Below are positions 32,040 to 40,565 of a stretch of DNA of 40,817 bases, in pieces. This DNA comes from Mycobacterium sp. (GTDB lineage Bacteria > Actinomycetota > Actinomycetes > Mycobacteriales > Mycobacteriaceae), in the NCBI RefSeq assembly GCF_008709575.1, contig NZ_VYIK01000032.1, forward strand, positions 1 through 40,817, in the 5' to 3' direction. The first letter of the stretch is position 1. Each line of letters begins with the position of its first letter. The translations under genes and the position numbers were made by a program. A model generated the notes under the pieces. That model searched no databases and had not been told where the DNA came from. It saw only the letters and a program-made list of their open reading frames with translations.

Positions 32040-33808
32040 AGCCGGGCGTGGCGCTCAGCGGCCGTGACTTCGAGGCCCTCGAGTGCGCCCGCTGCCCGCC
32101 AGGCCTGCAGAATGTCGGCGTATTCGGTCGGGCTACCGAAGAAAAAGCTGTCCTGGTTCAATTTCGCGTCTGCCCGACCTTCCCGGTTGTAGTAACCCGG
32201 AGTGCATGATTCACGGCGGCCGGCTATGACACTCGAGCGCTGCAGGACGGTGTCAACCCAGGCGGCCTCGGCCTCGGGGGTTGCTTCCACCGTGGCGGCG
32301 CCGTGCCGCAATGCCCAGGCAATCACCCATGCGACGTGGCGTGATTGGGTGTCGATCAGGTAAGGGAAGTTCACGGTGAAACCGGACTGGGCGATACTTT
32401 CGATGAAAAAATTCGGAAAGCCGTTGACGTGCAGACCGTGCAACGTGCGCACACCGTCGGCCCATTTGTCGGTGAGCGTGCGTCCGTCGCGACCGATGAC
32501 CTCGAAGCCGGTGCGCTGACGATAATCGGTGCCGACCTCGAATCCGGTCGCGAAAATCAAGCAATCCAAACGGTATTCGACGCCGTCAACCACGACGCCG
32601 TGCTCACTGATCCGCTCGACGCCGCGGCCGTGTGTGTCGACGAGCGTGACGTTGTCGCGGTTGAATGTCTGCAGATACTCGTCGTGAAAGCACGGCCGCT
32701 TGCAGAAGTAGCCGTACCAGGGCTTGAGCGCCTCGGCCGTGGCGCGATCGGTCACGATCGCATCGACGCGCGCCCGGATCTCCTCCATCTTGGCGAAATC
32801 GGCGAGTTCCGCCGCATTCGGTCCGCCGCTGTTCACGATCGGCAGCTTTTTGGTGAGACTGGTCCAGGCGTCGTCGACGAGGTCTTCGTCGGCATTGCCG
32901 CCTGCGGTTAGGATTTGGAAGTTCTCCATGCGGCGCCGCTGCCAGCCCGGTTTCAACGTGGCGGCCCAGTGCGGGTCGGTCGGCCGGTTGGCGCGCACGT
33001 CGACCGTTGACGGGGTGCGCTGGAACACGAACAGCTGGCGCGCCGATTCGGCCAGGCGGGGAACACACTGAATAGCGGTCGCACCGGTGCCGATGATGCC
33101 TACCCGTTTGTCGGCCAGCCGGGCGAGATCCTCGCCGGTGTAGTCGTAATCCCATCGGCTGGTATGGAACGCATGGCCCTCGAAGGTTGTAATACCTGGA
33201 ATCCCCGGCAGTTTCGGCTTCTGCAGATACCCGTTGGCCAGGGCCACGAACCGGGTGCGGATCGCGTCTCGGCGGTTGGTGGAGATCATCCACCGAGAGT
33301 CGTCCGAATCCCAGCGGATTTCGTGTACCTCCGTCTGCAGGAGCGCATTCCGGTAGAGATCGTAATGCTCGGCGATGCGGCGGCAGTGCGCGAAGATTTC
33401 CGCACCCGTGGCGTACTTTTCGGTCGGCAGGTAGCCGAGCTCTTCGAGTAGCGGCATATAGACGTAGGATTCGACGTCGCAGGCAATTCCGGGGTAGCGG
33501 TTCCAATACCAGGTGCCGCCGACGTCGGCGGCCTTGTCGATCAGCCGTACTTCGTCGACCCCGAGCTCTTTGCATCGGGCGCCGATGAGCAGCCCCCCGA
33601 AACCGGCGCCCACGACCGCGACGTCGACCGCGTCGGTGACCGGATCGCGGGAAAAACCGGGATCGGCCCAAGGGTCTTCCCCGAATCGGGCGAACGCCCC
33701 GGCGATCTGCACATACTGGTTGATCCCGTCCGGGCGCAGCCGGCGCTGACGTTCTCGGGCGTATTTGGCGCGCAGCGCATCGGGATCAAAGGTCACGCCG
33801 TCAGCCAT
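31970..33808 (-). CDS. Type I Baeyer-Villiger (flavin) monooxygenase
   Basis: A 612-residue FAD/NADPH monooxygenase that should insert oxygen next to a ketone. The FAD loop is VGAGFGG (66-72), GGTWYWNRYPGIACDVESY follows, and the family fingerprint FEGHAFHTSRWD (209-220) fits F-x-G-x3-H-x3-W-[PD]. The NADPH loop is VGIIGTGATAIQ (about 236-247). Size and an N-terminal extension before the FAD loop resemble the cyclohexanone/steroid monooxygenase groups; the true substrate cannot be read. ATG 33808 follows GGAG and overlaps the end of the broken TetR gene, its likely regulator. The last 20 or so residues overlap the DUF427 gene and may be a run-on. Confidence 0.92.
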   Translation of the reverse strand: MADGVTFDPDALRAKYARERQRRLRPDGINQYVQIAGAFARFGEDPWADPGFSRDPVTDAVDVAVVGAGFGGLLIGARCKELGVDEVRLIDKAADVGGTWYWNRYPGIACDVESYVYMPLLEELGYLPTEKYATGAEIFAHCRRIAEHYDLYRNALLQTEVHEIRWDSDDSRWMISTNRRDAIRTRFVALANGYLQKPKLPGIPGITTFEGHAFHTSRWDYDYTGEDLARLADKRVGIIGTGATAIQCVPRLAESARQLFVFQRTPSTVDVRANRPTDPHWAATLKPGWQRRRMENFQILTAGGNADEDLVDDAWTSLTKKLPIVNSGGPNAAELADFAKMEEIRARVDAIVTDRATAEALKPWYGYFCKRPCFHDEYLQTFNRDNVTLVDTHGRGVERISEHGVVVDGVEYRLDCLIFATGFEVGTDYRQRTGFEVIGRDGRTLTDKWADGVRTLHGLHVNGFPNFFIESIAQSGFTVNFPYLIDTQSRHVAWVIAWALRHGAATVEATPEAEAAWVDTVLQRSSVIAGRRESCTPGYYNREGRADAKLNQDSFFFGSPTEYADILQAWRAAGALEGLEVTAAERHARLHQPVDPGIPLNGPTIQLVIQPP

Positions 33809-34298
33809 GGTCGTCGCTCCGCGTTGTTCCCAGGCCGTGGTGCACCAGATCCAGGTAGGCGTCGACGATGTCCTCCTACGTCGCGATGCCCTGGCGGTAC
33901 AGCTCGGGCTCGCAAAACCTGATCTCGTCGACGAGCCGGATGTGCGCCGGATTGCTGCGCACATAGTCGACGTAGGCCAGCAATTCGGTGCGAAGACGCT
34001 CGAAGAAGTCCGCGGTCGGTCCGGGACGTTGGCGCTGCAGGGCCGCCAGCCTGGCCGAAAAGTCCGCCATCAGCTTGCGCATCATCGCGCGCAGCAACTC
34101 GGCGCGGGAACCGAAGTGGTAGTGCAGGCTGCCCACCGCGGTGTTGGCCCGCGCAGCGATGCCCAGCACCGACGCCCGATGCAGGCCACGCTCGCTGGCC
34201 TCGGCCAGCGCGGCGTCGAGAATCGCCGCCCGGGTCCGCTGACGCTTCGTGGGGCGCCTGCTGCGAGCCTGGGCGCCGGGCCGGTCCTGATAGGTCAT
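33801..34298 (-). pseudogene. TetR-family regulator interrupted by an in-frame amber codon
   Basis: The intact reading part (33876-34298, 140 residues) has a TetR N-terminal helix-turn-helix: RAAILDAALAEASERGLHRASVLGIAARANTAVGSLHYHFGSRAELL (about 23-69). The ligand-domain part runs on to RLVDEIRFCEPELYRQGIAT and meets TAG at 33876-33878. The same frame then continues for 24 sense codons (EDIVDAYLDLVHHGLG and onwards) to a TGA at 33801-33803 that overlaps the monooxygenase ATG (33806-33808). The continuing TetR-like helix and the tidy overlap with the next gene say the TAG is a recent nonsense change or a base-call error. A 140-residue product would keep the DNA-binding domain. It is the likely local regulator of the monooxygenase. 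Confidence 0.8.
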
Positions 34299-34315
34299 GG
34301 CAGAATACTGGACCG

Positions 34316-34326
34316 GTTTTCAAAAC
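34316..34326. promoter_or_regulatory. Small palindrome upstream of the TetR gene
   Basis: GTTTT and AAAAC flank a single C (34316-34326), 18 bp before the TetR start, within a short AT-rich patch. It may be part of an autoregulatory operator; the arms are short and no second copy was found near the monooxygenase start, so support is weak. Confidence 0.3.
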
Positions 34327-34449
34327 TAAGCAATGCCCGGGCCGGGTGTGACCCCTGTCGCACCCGGTGCGCCATTTCGTCACCTGGCGTGCACGGACAC
34401 GTCACAGCCCCGATGCCAATTCGCCGACCACTCGCGCAACGGTAGGGCT

Positions 34450-35289
34450 ATGACCTCCGCATCGGTCCTCATCCCCGCCGGCCAGGCTGCCCCGGTGACC
34501 CGCTCGCGAGCCGAGCCGCGCTATTCGCTGCTGCTGTCGAACGCTCCCGCACTGATCGAAGCCGCTCAGCGGCTGCGCTTCGAGGTGTTCAGCAGCGAAC
34601 CGGGCTTCGCGATCAGCGGACCACCCGGCGGCCTCGACGCCGACCGGTTCGACGAGCACTGCGACCATCTGCTGGTGCGCGAGGACAACTCCGGCGAGCT
34701 GGTCGGTTGTTACCGGATGTTGGCGCCGGCCGGTGCCGCAGCGGCCGGCGGACTTTACACCGCGACCGAATTCGACATCTCCGGTCTCGACCCGCTGCGG
34801 CCGTCTCTGGTGGAGATGGGCCGGGCGGTAGTGCGCGCCGACCATCGCAACGGCGCCGTCGTTCTGTTGATGTGGGCGGGCATCCTGGCCTACCTGGACC
34901 GCCGGGGCTACGACTACGTCACCGGCTGCGTGTCGGTCCCCATCGGCGGCGACGGCGAGGCGCCGGGCAGCCAGGTCCGCGGGGTGCGCGACGTCGTGCT
35001 GCGCCGCCACGCTGCCGAGCCGTGCTACCGGGTGCGTCCGTACCGGCCGGTGGTCATCGACGGACGACCGCTCGATGACATCCCGGCGCCGGCACGGCCG
35101 GTGATTCCCCCGCTGATGCGTGGCTACCTGCGGTTGGGTGCACGGATTTGCGGTGAGCCTGCCCACGATCCCGCGTTCGGGGTGGCCGACTTTCCCGCGA
35201 TGCTGGACAAGCGGCGGGCCGACACGCGTTATCTGCGGCGGCTCCGTTCGGTGTCGGCGGCTGCCGAAGCGGCCGGCAGAGTAGCCTGA
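34450..35289 (+). CDS. OlsB-like N-acyltransferase (Rv3027c-like, GNAT fold)
   Basis: A 279-residue protein of the acyl-ACP/acyl-CoA N-acyltransferase (hemolysin/OlsB) family. Core segments are ALIEAAQRLRFEVFSSEPGF (about 34-53), DHLLVREDNSGELVGCYRML, LVEMGRAVVRADHRNGAVVLLMWAGI (about 119-144) and GYDYVTGCVSVPIGGDG. In other bacteria OlsB makes lyso-ornithine lipid and an OlsA-type PlsC acylates it; here a PlsC gene follows 10 bp downstream, so synthesis of an amino-acid lipid is a reasonable inference. The start ATG 34450 has GGTAGGG upstream; the longer frame from 34333 lacks a good site. Confidence 0.85.
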   Translation: MTSASVLIPAGQAAPVTRSRAEPRYSLLLSNAPALIEAAQRLRFEVFSSEPGFAISGPPGGLDADRFDEHCDHLLVREDNSGELVGCYRMLAPAGAAAAGGLYTATEFDISGLDPLRPSLVEMGRAVVRADHRNGAVVLLMWAGILAYLDRRGYDYVTGCVSVPIGGDGEAPGSQVRGVRDVVLRRHAAEPCYRVRPYRPVVIDGRPLDDIPAPARPVIPPLMRGYLRLGARICGEPAHDPAFGVADFPAMLDKRRADTRYLRRLRSVSAAAEAAGRVA

Positions 35290-35298
35290 TCGACTGCC

Positions 35299-36243
35299 GT
35301 GACCGCCGCGCACCCCTGGTTGCCGCAAACGCCCTGCGATGCGGGATGTATCGCCGAGGGCGCTCCGCCGACGGCACGGCGGGAGGTCGCGGCGCTGCGG
35401 GTGGTGCTGCGGGCCACAATGGTGGTGATGCTGGCGACGGCGTTGCCGGTTCTCGCGCTACCGTTCCCCGGCCGCCCGGTTGCACAGCGTGTTTATTGCC
35501 GACTGTTGCTGCGCTGCGTTGGAGTGCGGATCAGGCTGTCGGGCACGCCGATTCGCAACCTCCCCGGCGTTTTGGTGGTCAGCGACCACGTGTCCTGGCT
35601 GGACGTGCTCACGGTCGGGGCGCTGGTTCCGGCCGGCCGGTGGCGATGTCGGCCGCTGTCTTTTGTCGCCCGCGCCGACATGGCCGGCAGCCTCGCCATC
35701 CGGGTGTTGGCCCGGATCGTCACGGCTATCCCCATCGATCGGGCCAGCCTGCGGGGACTGCCCGCCGTGGTCGACACCGTCGCCGAGAAGCTGCGCGCCG
35801 GTCATACCGTGGTGGCGTTCCCGGAGGGCACCACCTGGTGCGGTCTGGCCGGGGGGCGGTTTTACCCGGCGATGTTCCAGGCCGCCATCGACGCCGGCCG
35901 GCCGGTGCAGCCGCTGCGGCTGCACTATCACCACCGGGACGGGCGGGTCTCGACAGTCCCGGCCTACGTCGGCGACGAGACGTTGTTGTGCTCGATCCGG
36001 CGAGTGCTGACCGCGCCGTTCACCGAAGCGCGGATCGACGTCGAACCGCTGCAGCTGCCCGACTCCGACCGCCGTGAGCTGGCCCGGCGCTGTCGCGGCG
36101 TGGTCCGCGCGGGCGCCGGCCACCAGCGGCGTCGTCGTGGGCAGGCGCCGGTATCCTGGGCGGGTCATGGTGTACCTCGACCACGCCGCCACCACCCCGA
36201 TGCACCCCGCCGCCATCGAGGCGATGACGACTGCGTTGAGTAG
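35299..36243 (+). CDS. PlsC-type 1-acylglycerol-3-phosphate/lyso-lipid acyltransferase (Rv3026c-like)
   Basis: A 314-residue membrane-associated acyltransferase. A hydrophobic anchor spans about 33-56. Motif I is SDHVSWLD (H97-x4-D102), motif II lies near [13 protein letters not shown], motif III is FPEGTTW and motif IV is the later VQPLRLHY. It transfers an acyl chain to a lyso-lipid. With the OlsB-like gene just upstream it could be the OlsA-type partner. It starts with GTG 35299. Its 3' end overlaps the desulfurase gene by 77 bp; the arginine/proline-rich tail beyond about residue 270 is out of character and may be run-on after a changed stop, or the annotated tail of this family in mycobacteria. 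Confidence 0.85.
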   Translation: MTAAHPWLPQTPCDAGCIAEGAPPTARREVAALRVVLRATMVVMLATALPVLALPFPGRPVAQRVYCRLLLRCVGVRIRLSGTPIRNLPGVLVVSDHVSWLDVLTVGALVPAGRWRCRPLSFVARADMAGSLAIRVLARIVTAIPIDRASLRGLPAVVDTVAEKLRAGHTVVAFPEGTTWCGLAGGRFYPAMFQAAIDAGRPVQPLRLHYHHRDGRVSTVPAYVGDETLLCSIRRVLTAPFTEARIDVEPLQLPDSDRRELARRCRGVVRAGAGHQRRRRGQAPVSWAGHGVPRPRRHHPDAPRRHRGDDDCVE

Positions 36244-37345
36244 CGTCGGTAACGCCTCCTCGCTGCACACCGCCGGCCGGGCGGCGCGGCGCCGGATGGA
36301 GGAGTCGCGCGAGCTGATCGCCGACAAGCTCGGCGCCCGTCCCTCCGAGGTGATCTTCACCGCGGGCGGCACCGAGAGCGACAACCTCGCCGTCAAGGGC
36401 ATCTACTGGGCTCGTCGCGACGCGCAGCCCGACCGTCGGCGCATCGTCAGCACCGCCGTCGAACACCACGCCGTCCTGGATGCGATCAACTGGCTCGCCG
36501 GGCACGACGGCGCCGAAGTGACCTGGTTGCCGACCGCCGCCGACGGGTCGGTGTCACCGGCCGCGCTGCGCGACGTTTTAGAGCAGCACGACGACGTCGC
36601 ACTGGTGTCGGTGATGTGGGCGAACAATGAGGTCGGCACGATCATGCCGATTATCGAGCTTGCTTCGGTCGCAGCTGAATTCGACGTTCCCATGCATAGC
36701 GACGCCATTCAGGCGGTCGGTGCGCTGCCAGTCGATTTCGCCGCCAGCACGCTGTCGGCGATGAGTGTGGCCGCGCACAAATTCGGCGGTCCACCGGGAA
36801 CCGGCGCGTTGCTGCTGCGGCGCGACGTCCCCTGTGTCCCGCTGTCGCACGGCGGCGGACAGGAGCGCGATGTCCGTTCCGGCACAGCCGATGTCGCGGG
36901 CGCGGTAGGGATGGCGGCCGCGGTGCAGATCGCGGTCGACGGACTGGCGGCCAACAGCGCGCGGCTGCGCGCGCTGCGTGACCGGCTGATCGACGGCGTG
37001 CTGGCCGGGGTCGACGACGCCCACCTCAACGGCCCGCGCGAGTCCAGGCTACCCGGCAACGCCCACTTCACTTTCGACGGCTGCGAAGGCGATGCGCTGC
37101 TGATGTTGTTGGACGCCAACGGAATCGAATGTTCGACGGGATCTGCCTGCACGGCCGGGATAGCGCAGCCGTCGCATGTGCTGCTCGCGATGGGCTCCGA
37201 CGTGGCCAGCGCCCGCGGATCGCTGCGACTGTCGCTGGGACACACCAGCGTCGACGCCGACGTCGACGCCGCACTGCAGGTGCTGCCGGCGGCGGTGGCC
37301 CGGGCCCGGCAGGCCGCACTGGCCGCGGCGGGGCCGCCGCGATGA
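36167..37345 (+). CDS. iscS: Cysteine desulfurase (IscS/NifS family)
   Basis: A PLP-dependent enzyme of 392 residues that moves sulfur from cysteine to acceptor proteins. It opens [14 protein letters not shown], has EHHAVLD (H100 over the cofactor), the PLP lysine K205 in VAAHKFGGP and the reactive cysteine C328 in STGSACTAG. The very close coupling to mnmA (ATGA overlap at 37342-37345) shows it supplies sulfur for tRNA 2-thiouridine. ATG 36167 is chosen for the conserved N terminus; the preceding frame is a shadow of the acyltransferase gene. Length matches bacterial IscS. Confidence 0.95.
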   Translation: MVYLDHAATTPMHPAAIEAMTTALSSVGNASSLHTAGRAARRRMEESRELIADKLGARPSEVIFTAGGTESDNLAVKGIYWARRDAQPDRRRIVSTAVEHHAVLDAINWLAGHDGAEVTWLPTAADGSVSPAALRDVLEQHDDVALVSVMWANNEVGTIMPIIELASVAAEFDVPMHSDAIQAVGALPVDFAASTLSAMSVAAHKFGGPPGTGALLLRRDVPCVPLSHGGGQERDVRSGTADVAGAVGMAAAVQIAVDGLAANSARLRALRDRLIDGVLAGVDDAHLNGPRESRLPGNAHFTFDGCEGDALLMLLDANGIECSTGSACTAGIAQPSHVLLAMGSDVASARGSLRLSLGHTSVDADVDAALQVLPAAVARARQAALAAAGPPR

Positions 37346-38415
37346 AGGTGCTGGCCGCGATGAGCGGCGGTGTCGATTCGTCGGTGGCCGCCGCCCGGAT
37401 GGTCGACGCCGGGCACGACGTCGTCGGCGTGCACCTGGCGCTCTCGCCTGCCCCCGGCACGCTGCGCTCCGGATCGCGGGGCTGCTGCTCCAAAGAAGAC
37501 GCCAACGACGCCCGCCGGGTGGCCGACGTGCTCGGAATTCCCTTCTATGTCTGGGATTTCGCCGAGAAGTTCAAAGCCGACGTCATCGACGACTTCGTGT
37601 CGTCCTACGCACGGGGCGAAACCCCCAACCCCTGTGTGCGGTGCAACGAGCGAATCAAGTTCTCCGCGTTGGCGGCGCGCGCGCTGGCACTGGGTTTCGA
37701 CACGGTAGCCACCGGCCACTACGCGCGGCTCGCGGGCGGGCGACTGCGCCGCGCCGTCGACCGGGGCAAGGACCAGTCCTATGTGCTGGCGGTGCTGACC
37801 GCCGAGCAGTTGCGGCATGCGGCTTTTCCGGTCGGAGACACCCCCAAGCCGCAGATCCGGGCCGAGGCGGCCCGCCGCGGCCTCGCGGTGGCCGAGAAGC
37901 CGGACAGCCACGACATCTGTTTCATCCCGTCCGGGGACACCCGGGCCTTCCTGGGGGAGCGCATCGGGGTGCGCCGCGGCGCAGTGGTCGACCGGCACGG
38001 CACGGTGCTCGCCGCCCACAACGGGGTGCACGGCTTCACGATCGGCCAGCGCAAGGGGCTCGGCATCGCCGGCCCGGGGCGCGACGGCCGGCCGCGGTAT
38101 GTCACCGCGATCGACGCCGAGCGGGGCACCGTGCGGGTCGGCTCGGCGGCCGATCTGCAGGTGCGCACGCTGACCGGGCGCAACCCGGTCTTCACCGCCG
38201 GAGCGGCGCCGCCCGGCCCCGTCGAATGCGCGGTGCAGGTGCGCGCGCACGGCGAGGCCGTCGAGGCGGTCGCGGAATTGGCCGCCGACGAGCTGGTGGT
38301 GCGGTTGCGCACCCCGCTACGGGGTGTGGCGCCCGGCCAGACGCTGGCACTGTATCGGCCCGATCCCCACGGCGACGAGGTGATCGGCAGCGCCACCATC
38401 GCCGCCACGGCGTGA
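37342..38415 (+). CDS. mnmA: tRNA-specific 2-thiouridylase
   Basis: Makes the 2-thio group of uridine 34 in tRNAs for Lys, Glu and Gln. The 357-residue protein has the ATP-pyrophosphatase P-loop MSGGVDSS (7-14), the catalytic cysteine C101 in [13 protein letters not shown] and its partner C193 in [11 protein letters not shown], and the tRNA-contact segments [22 protein letters not shown] and [11 protein letters not shown]. Sulfur comes from the desulfurase encoded just before it. The end lies 7 bp from the converging lpqA gene. Confidence 0.96.
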   Translation: MKVLAAMSGGVDSSVAAARMVDAGHDVVGVHLALSPAPGTLRSGSRGCCSKEDANDARRVADVLGIPFYVWDFAEKFKADVIDDFVSSYARGETPNPCVRCNERIKFSALAARALALGFDTVATGHYARLAGGRLRRAVDRGKDQSYVLAVLTAEQLRHAAFPVGDTPKPQIRAEAARRGLAVAEKPDSHDICFIPSGDTRAFLGERIGVRRGAVVDRHGTVLAAHNGVHGFTIGQRKGLGIAGPGRDGRPRYVTAIDAERGTVRVGSAADLQVRTLTGRNPVFTAGAAPPGPVECAVQVRAHGEAVEAVAELAADELVVRLRTPLRGVAPGQTLALYRPDPHGDEVIGSATIAATA

Positions 38416-38422
38416 TCCGGTG

Positions 38423-39037
38423 CTAGCCGGGCACGTTGGCGGCGACGTTGGTCAGCGCGATCTCAGACACCGACTGCGGAAAGCCGCAGAACGTGACCTC
38501 CAGCAACACCGCCGACTTGACCCGGTAGTCGCGCCCGCAGTCACCGGAACGGGTGTGCAGCGAGTGCGCATCGGCATGCCAGTCGCCGACGAGCAGCCCG
38601 CCGTTCGGCGTCCTCGCGCAGCTCTCGACAGTGGTCACCAAAACGTCGAGGGCGCGCTGGGCCGTCGGGGCATCGTGATACGCCGCGGCGCCCTCGGAGA
38701 TCAGGGCGCCGCGGGGCGGATACTGGAAGGTGGTCTTGTGGAACGATTCGACATCGGGCCCGAAGGTGGCGGTCTCGGCGTAGACGAACCGACACGCCAC
38801 CGGCACCGTCTCGGCCAGCGCATCCACGTCGACAGGGGATGTGGTGTCCATGGTCGGGATGATGGTCAAGTGCTCGTCGGCGCCGGTGATGGCCCGCATC
38901 CGGGACTGGTCCAGCAGCACCCGGTCGACCTCGAGAGCAGGCTCACCCGGAGCCGGCAGTGCGGCGCCGTCCACCACTCGGGTACACGCCGCGGCGAGCA
39001 GCGCCGCCCCACTGACCAGCAGCAGCCGCGACGTCAT
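38423..39037 (-). CDS. lpqA: LpqA-like lipoprotein (PknH-like sensor domain)
   Basis: A 204-residue lipoprotein. The signal peptide RLLLVSGAALLAAACTR has the lipobox LAAAC (C18), so the mature protein is anchored to the outer face of the membrane. The rest resembles the PknH-sensor-like family: LLDQSRMRAITGADEHLTIIPTMD at the front, and paired cysteines (VPVACRF, TTVESCART, SGDCGRD, VTFCGFP) probably forming two disulfides. The ligand is unknown. ATG 39037 is chosen for the signal peptide; GTG 39043 is an alternative. In Mtb as I recall, PE/PPE and esx genes and IS1081 lie between mnmA and lpqA; none is present here. Confidence 0.87.
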   Translation of the reverse strand: MTSRLLLVSGAALLAAACTRVVDGAALPAPGEPALEVDRVLLDQSRMRAITGADEHLTIIPTMDTTSPVDVDALAETVPVACRFVYAETATFGPDVESFHKTTFQYPPRGALISEGAAAYHDAPTAQRALDVLVTTVESCARTPNGGLLVGDWHADAHSLHTRSGDCGRDYRVKSAVLLEVTFCGFPQSVSEIALTNVAANVPG

Positions 39038-39124
39038 CAGCACGATCCTTTCCGGACCCGAGCCTAACCGCGCCGGCGGCCCCTGATTTCGGGCTTTCCC
39101 CGCCGGTTCGAATACGGTTGGCCG

Positions 39125-40138
39125 GTGAGTGCTTTCGCAACCGGCAGCGGCACCGGCGCGTGGCCGGGTACCGATGCACGCCAGGCAGCCGCGGTGGTGG
39201 TCGGCGAACTGGCCGGCGCACTGGCCCACATCGTCGAGCTACCCGGCCGCGGGGTGGGCGCCGACACGGTGGGCCGTGCCGGGGCGCTGCTGGTCGACGT
39301 GGCCATCGACACGGTGCCGCGCGGCTATCGCGTCGCGGCCCGGCCGGGCGCGGTGACCCGCCGCGCGGTCAGCCTGCTCGACGAAGACCTCGACGCGTTG
39401 GAGGAGGCCTGGGAGAACGCGGGTCTGCGCGGCAGTGGGCACCCGGTCAAGGTGCAGGCACCCGGGCCCATCACGCTGGTCGCCGAGTTGGAGTTGGCCA
39501 ACGGTCACCGGGCCATCGCCGACGCCGGGGCGGTGCGCGACCTTTGCGCGTCGCTGGCCGAGGGCGTCGCCGCGCACCGCGCCACGGTGGCGCGCCGACT
39601 CGACACCCCGGTCGTCGTGCAGTTCGACGAGCCGTCCCTGCCGGCGGCGCTGGCCGGGCGGCTGAGCGGGGTGACCGCGCTGAGCCCGGTGGCCCCGATC
39701 GACGAGGAGCTGGCCGTCACGCTGCTCGACGGATGCGTAACCGCCGCCGGCACCGACGTGCTGGTGCACAGCTGCGCGGCCGAACTGCCGTGGACCGTGC
39801 TGCAGCGCAGCACGGTCCACGCGGTCTCGGTGGACGTTGCGACGCTGCACGCCGCCGATCTGGACGGTATCGCGGAGTTTCTGGACTCGAGCCGGACGAT
39901 CGTGCTGGGCGCGGTTTCCGCGACCGCCCCGCCGCAGCGCCCGCCGGTGGAGCAGGTCGCCGGCGCCGTGGTCGCGGTGATCGACCGGCTCGGCTTCGCC
40001 CGGCCGGCGGTGCGTGACCGCGTCGGCGTCACACCGGCGTGTGGCCTGGCCGGTGCGACGGCGGAGTGGGCCCGCAGCGCCGTCGCGCTCGCCCGAGAGG
40101 CCGCCGAGGCATTCGCGGTCGACCCGGACGCCATCTGA
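39125..40138 (+). CDS. MetE C-terminal-domain-like protein (Rv3015c-like)
   Basis: A 337-residue TIM-barrel protein of the UROD/MetE superfamily. It resembles the C-terminal half of cobalamin-independent methionine synthase: KVQAPGPITLVAELEL (about 109-124), VVVQFDEPSLP (about 163-173), and zinc ligands H215 and C217 in VHSCAAE and C306 in VTPACGLAG. The N-terminal folate half of MetE is absent, so it could move a methyl group from another donor, or act on another thiol; the substrate is not known. GTG 39125 gives a start that fits MSAFATGSGTG, conserved in mycobacterial relatives. It diverges from lpqA with an 87-bp gap. Confidence 0.86.
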   Translation: MSAFATGSGTGAWPGTDARQAAAVVVGELAGALAHIVELPGRGVGADTVGRAGALLVDVAIDTVPRGYRVAARPGAVTRRAVSLLDEDLDALEEAWENAGLRGSGHPVKVQAPGPITLVAELELANGHRAIADAGAVRDLCASLAEGVAAHRATVARRLDTPVVVQFDEPSLPAALAGRLSGVTALSPVAPIDEELAVTLLDGCVTAAGTDVLVHSCAAELPWTVLQRSTVHAVSVDVATLHAADLDGIAEFLDSSRTIVLGAVSATAPPQRPPVEQVAGAVVAVIDRLGFARPAVRDRVGVTPACGLAGATAEWARSAVALAREAAEAFAVDPDAI

Positions 40139-40244
40139 AGCGGTTGTGGGCGGCGGCAAGGTTGCGACAGCGCTGACTTTAGCCCCTAGCACCACTGACC
40201 TTGGCCCATTGGCCGGACGCCGTTTGCGGTGCAGCATCAGCGTC

Positions 40245-40565
40245 GTGAATAACGAAATTTCGGCCCACCCGCCGCAATCCGGCCCGGCCTCGAGCACCAG
40301 CGCCGCGTCGGCCGATCCGTCGTCGCAGCGACTGGTCCATCACTTGACCCGCGGGATGGTGTTTGGCGCCGGTTTCTTGGTGGTCGTCCTGGTCATCGCG
40401 GTCATCTTCGTCGCCGGGTTCGTCACCGGCAGGCATTACGGTGAGCGGTGGAGCGACAATTATTACGCCGGGCCGAAGGAAGGCACCTGCATTCAGATTC
40501 GTTGTCAACCCGCGGGGCCGAAGTGGGGCGTGCATTGCCGGCAGGTGATCGTGCCGTGTCCCTGA
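40245..40565 (+). CDS. Small single-span membrane protein with a four-cysteine outer tail (hypothetical)
   Basis: I do not recognise this 106-residue protein. A serine/proline/alanine-rich cytoplasmic leader (1-30) precedes one helix (about 39-61, FGAGFLVVVLVIAVIFVAGFV). The basic residues on the N side (HHLTRG) and the charged GRHYGERW after it leave the orientation open, though cysteines suit the outside. The 45-residue tail has C82, C87, C98 and C105 and ends VPCP, which could form two disulfides. GTG 40245 is the chosen start; the longer frame upstream overlaps the MetE-like gene. Codon use matches its surroundings less well (AATAACGAAATT near the start). Confidence 0.6.
   Translation: MNNEISAHPPQSGPASSTSAASADPSSQRLVHHLTRGMVFGAGFLVVVLVIAVIFVAGFVTGRHYGERWSDNYYAGPKEGTCIQIRCQPAGPKWGVHCRQVIVPCP

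Noticed and set aside
36709..38250. Minus-strand open frame of 513 codons opposite the desulfurase and mnmA genes
   Set aside because: Antisense shadow of conserved coding sequence with no recognisable domain.
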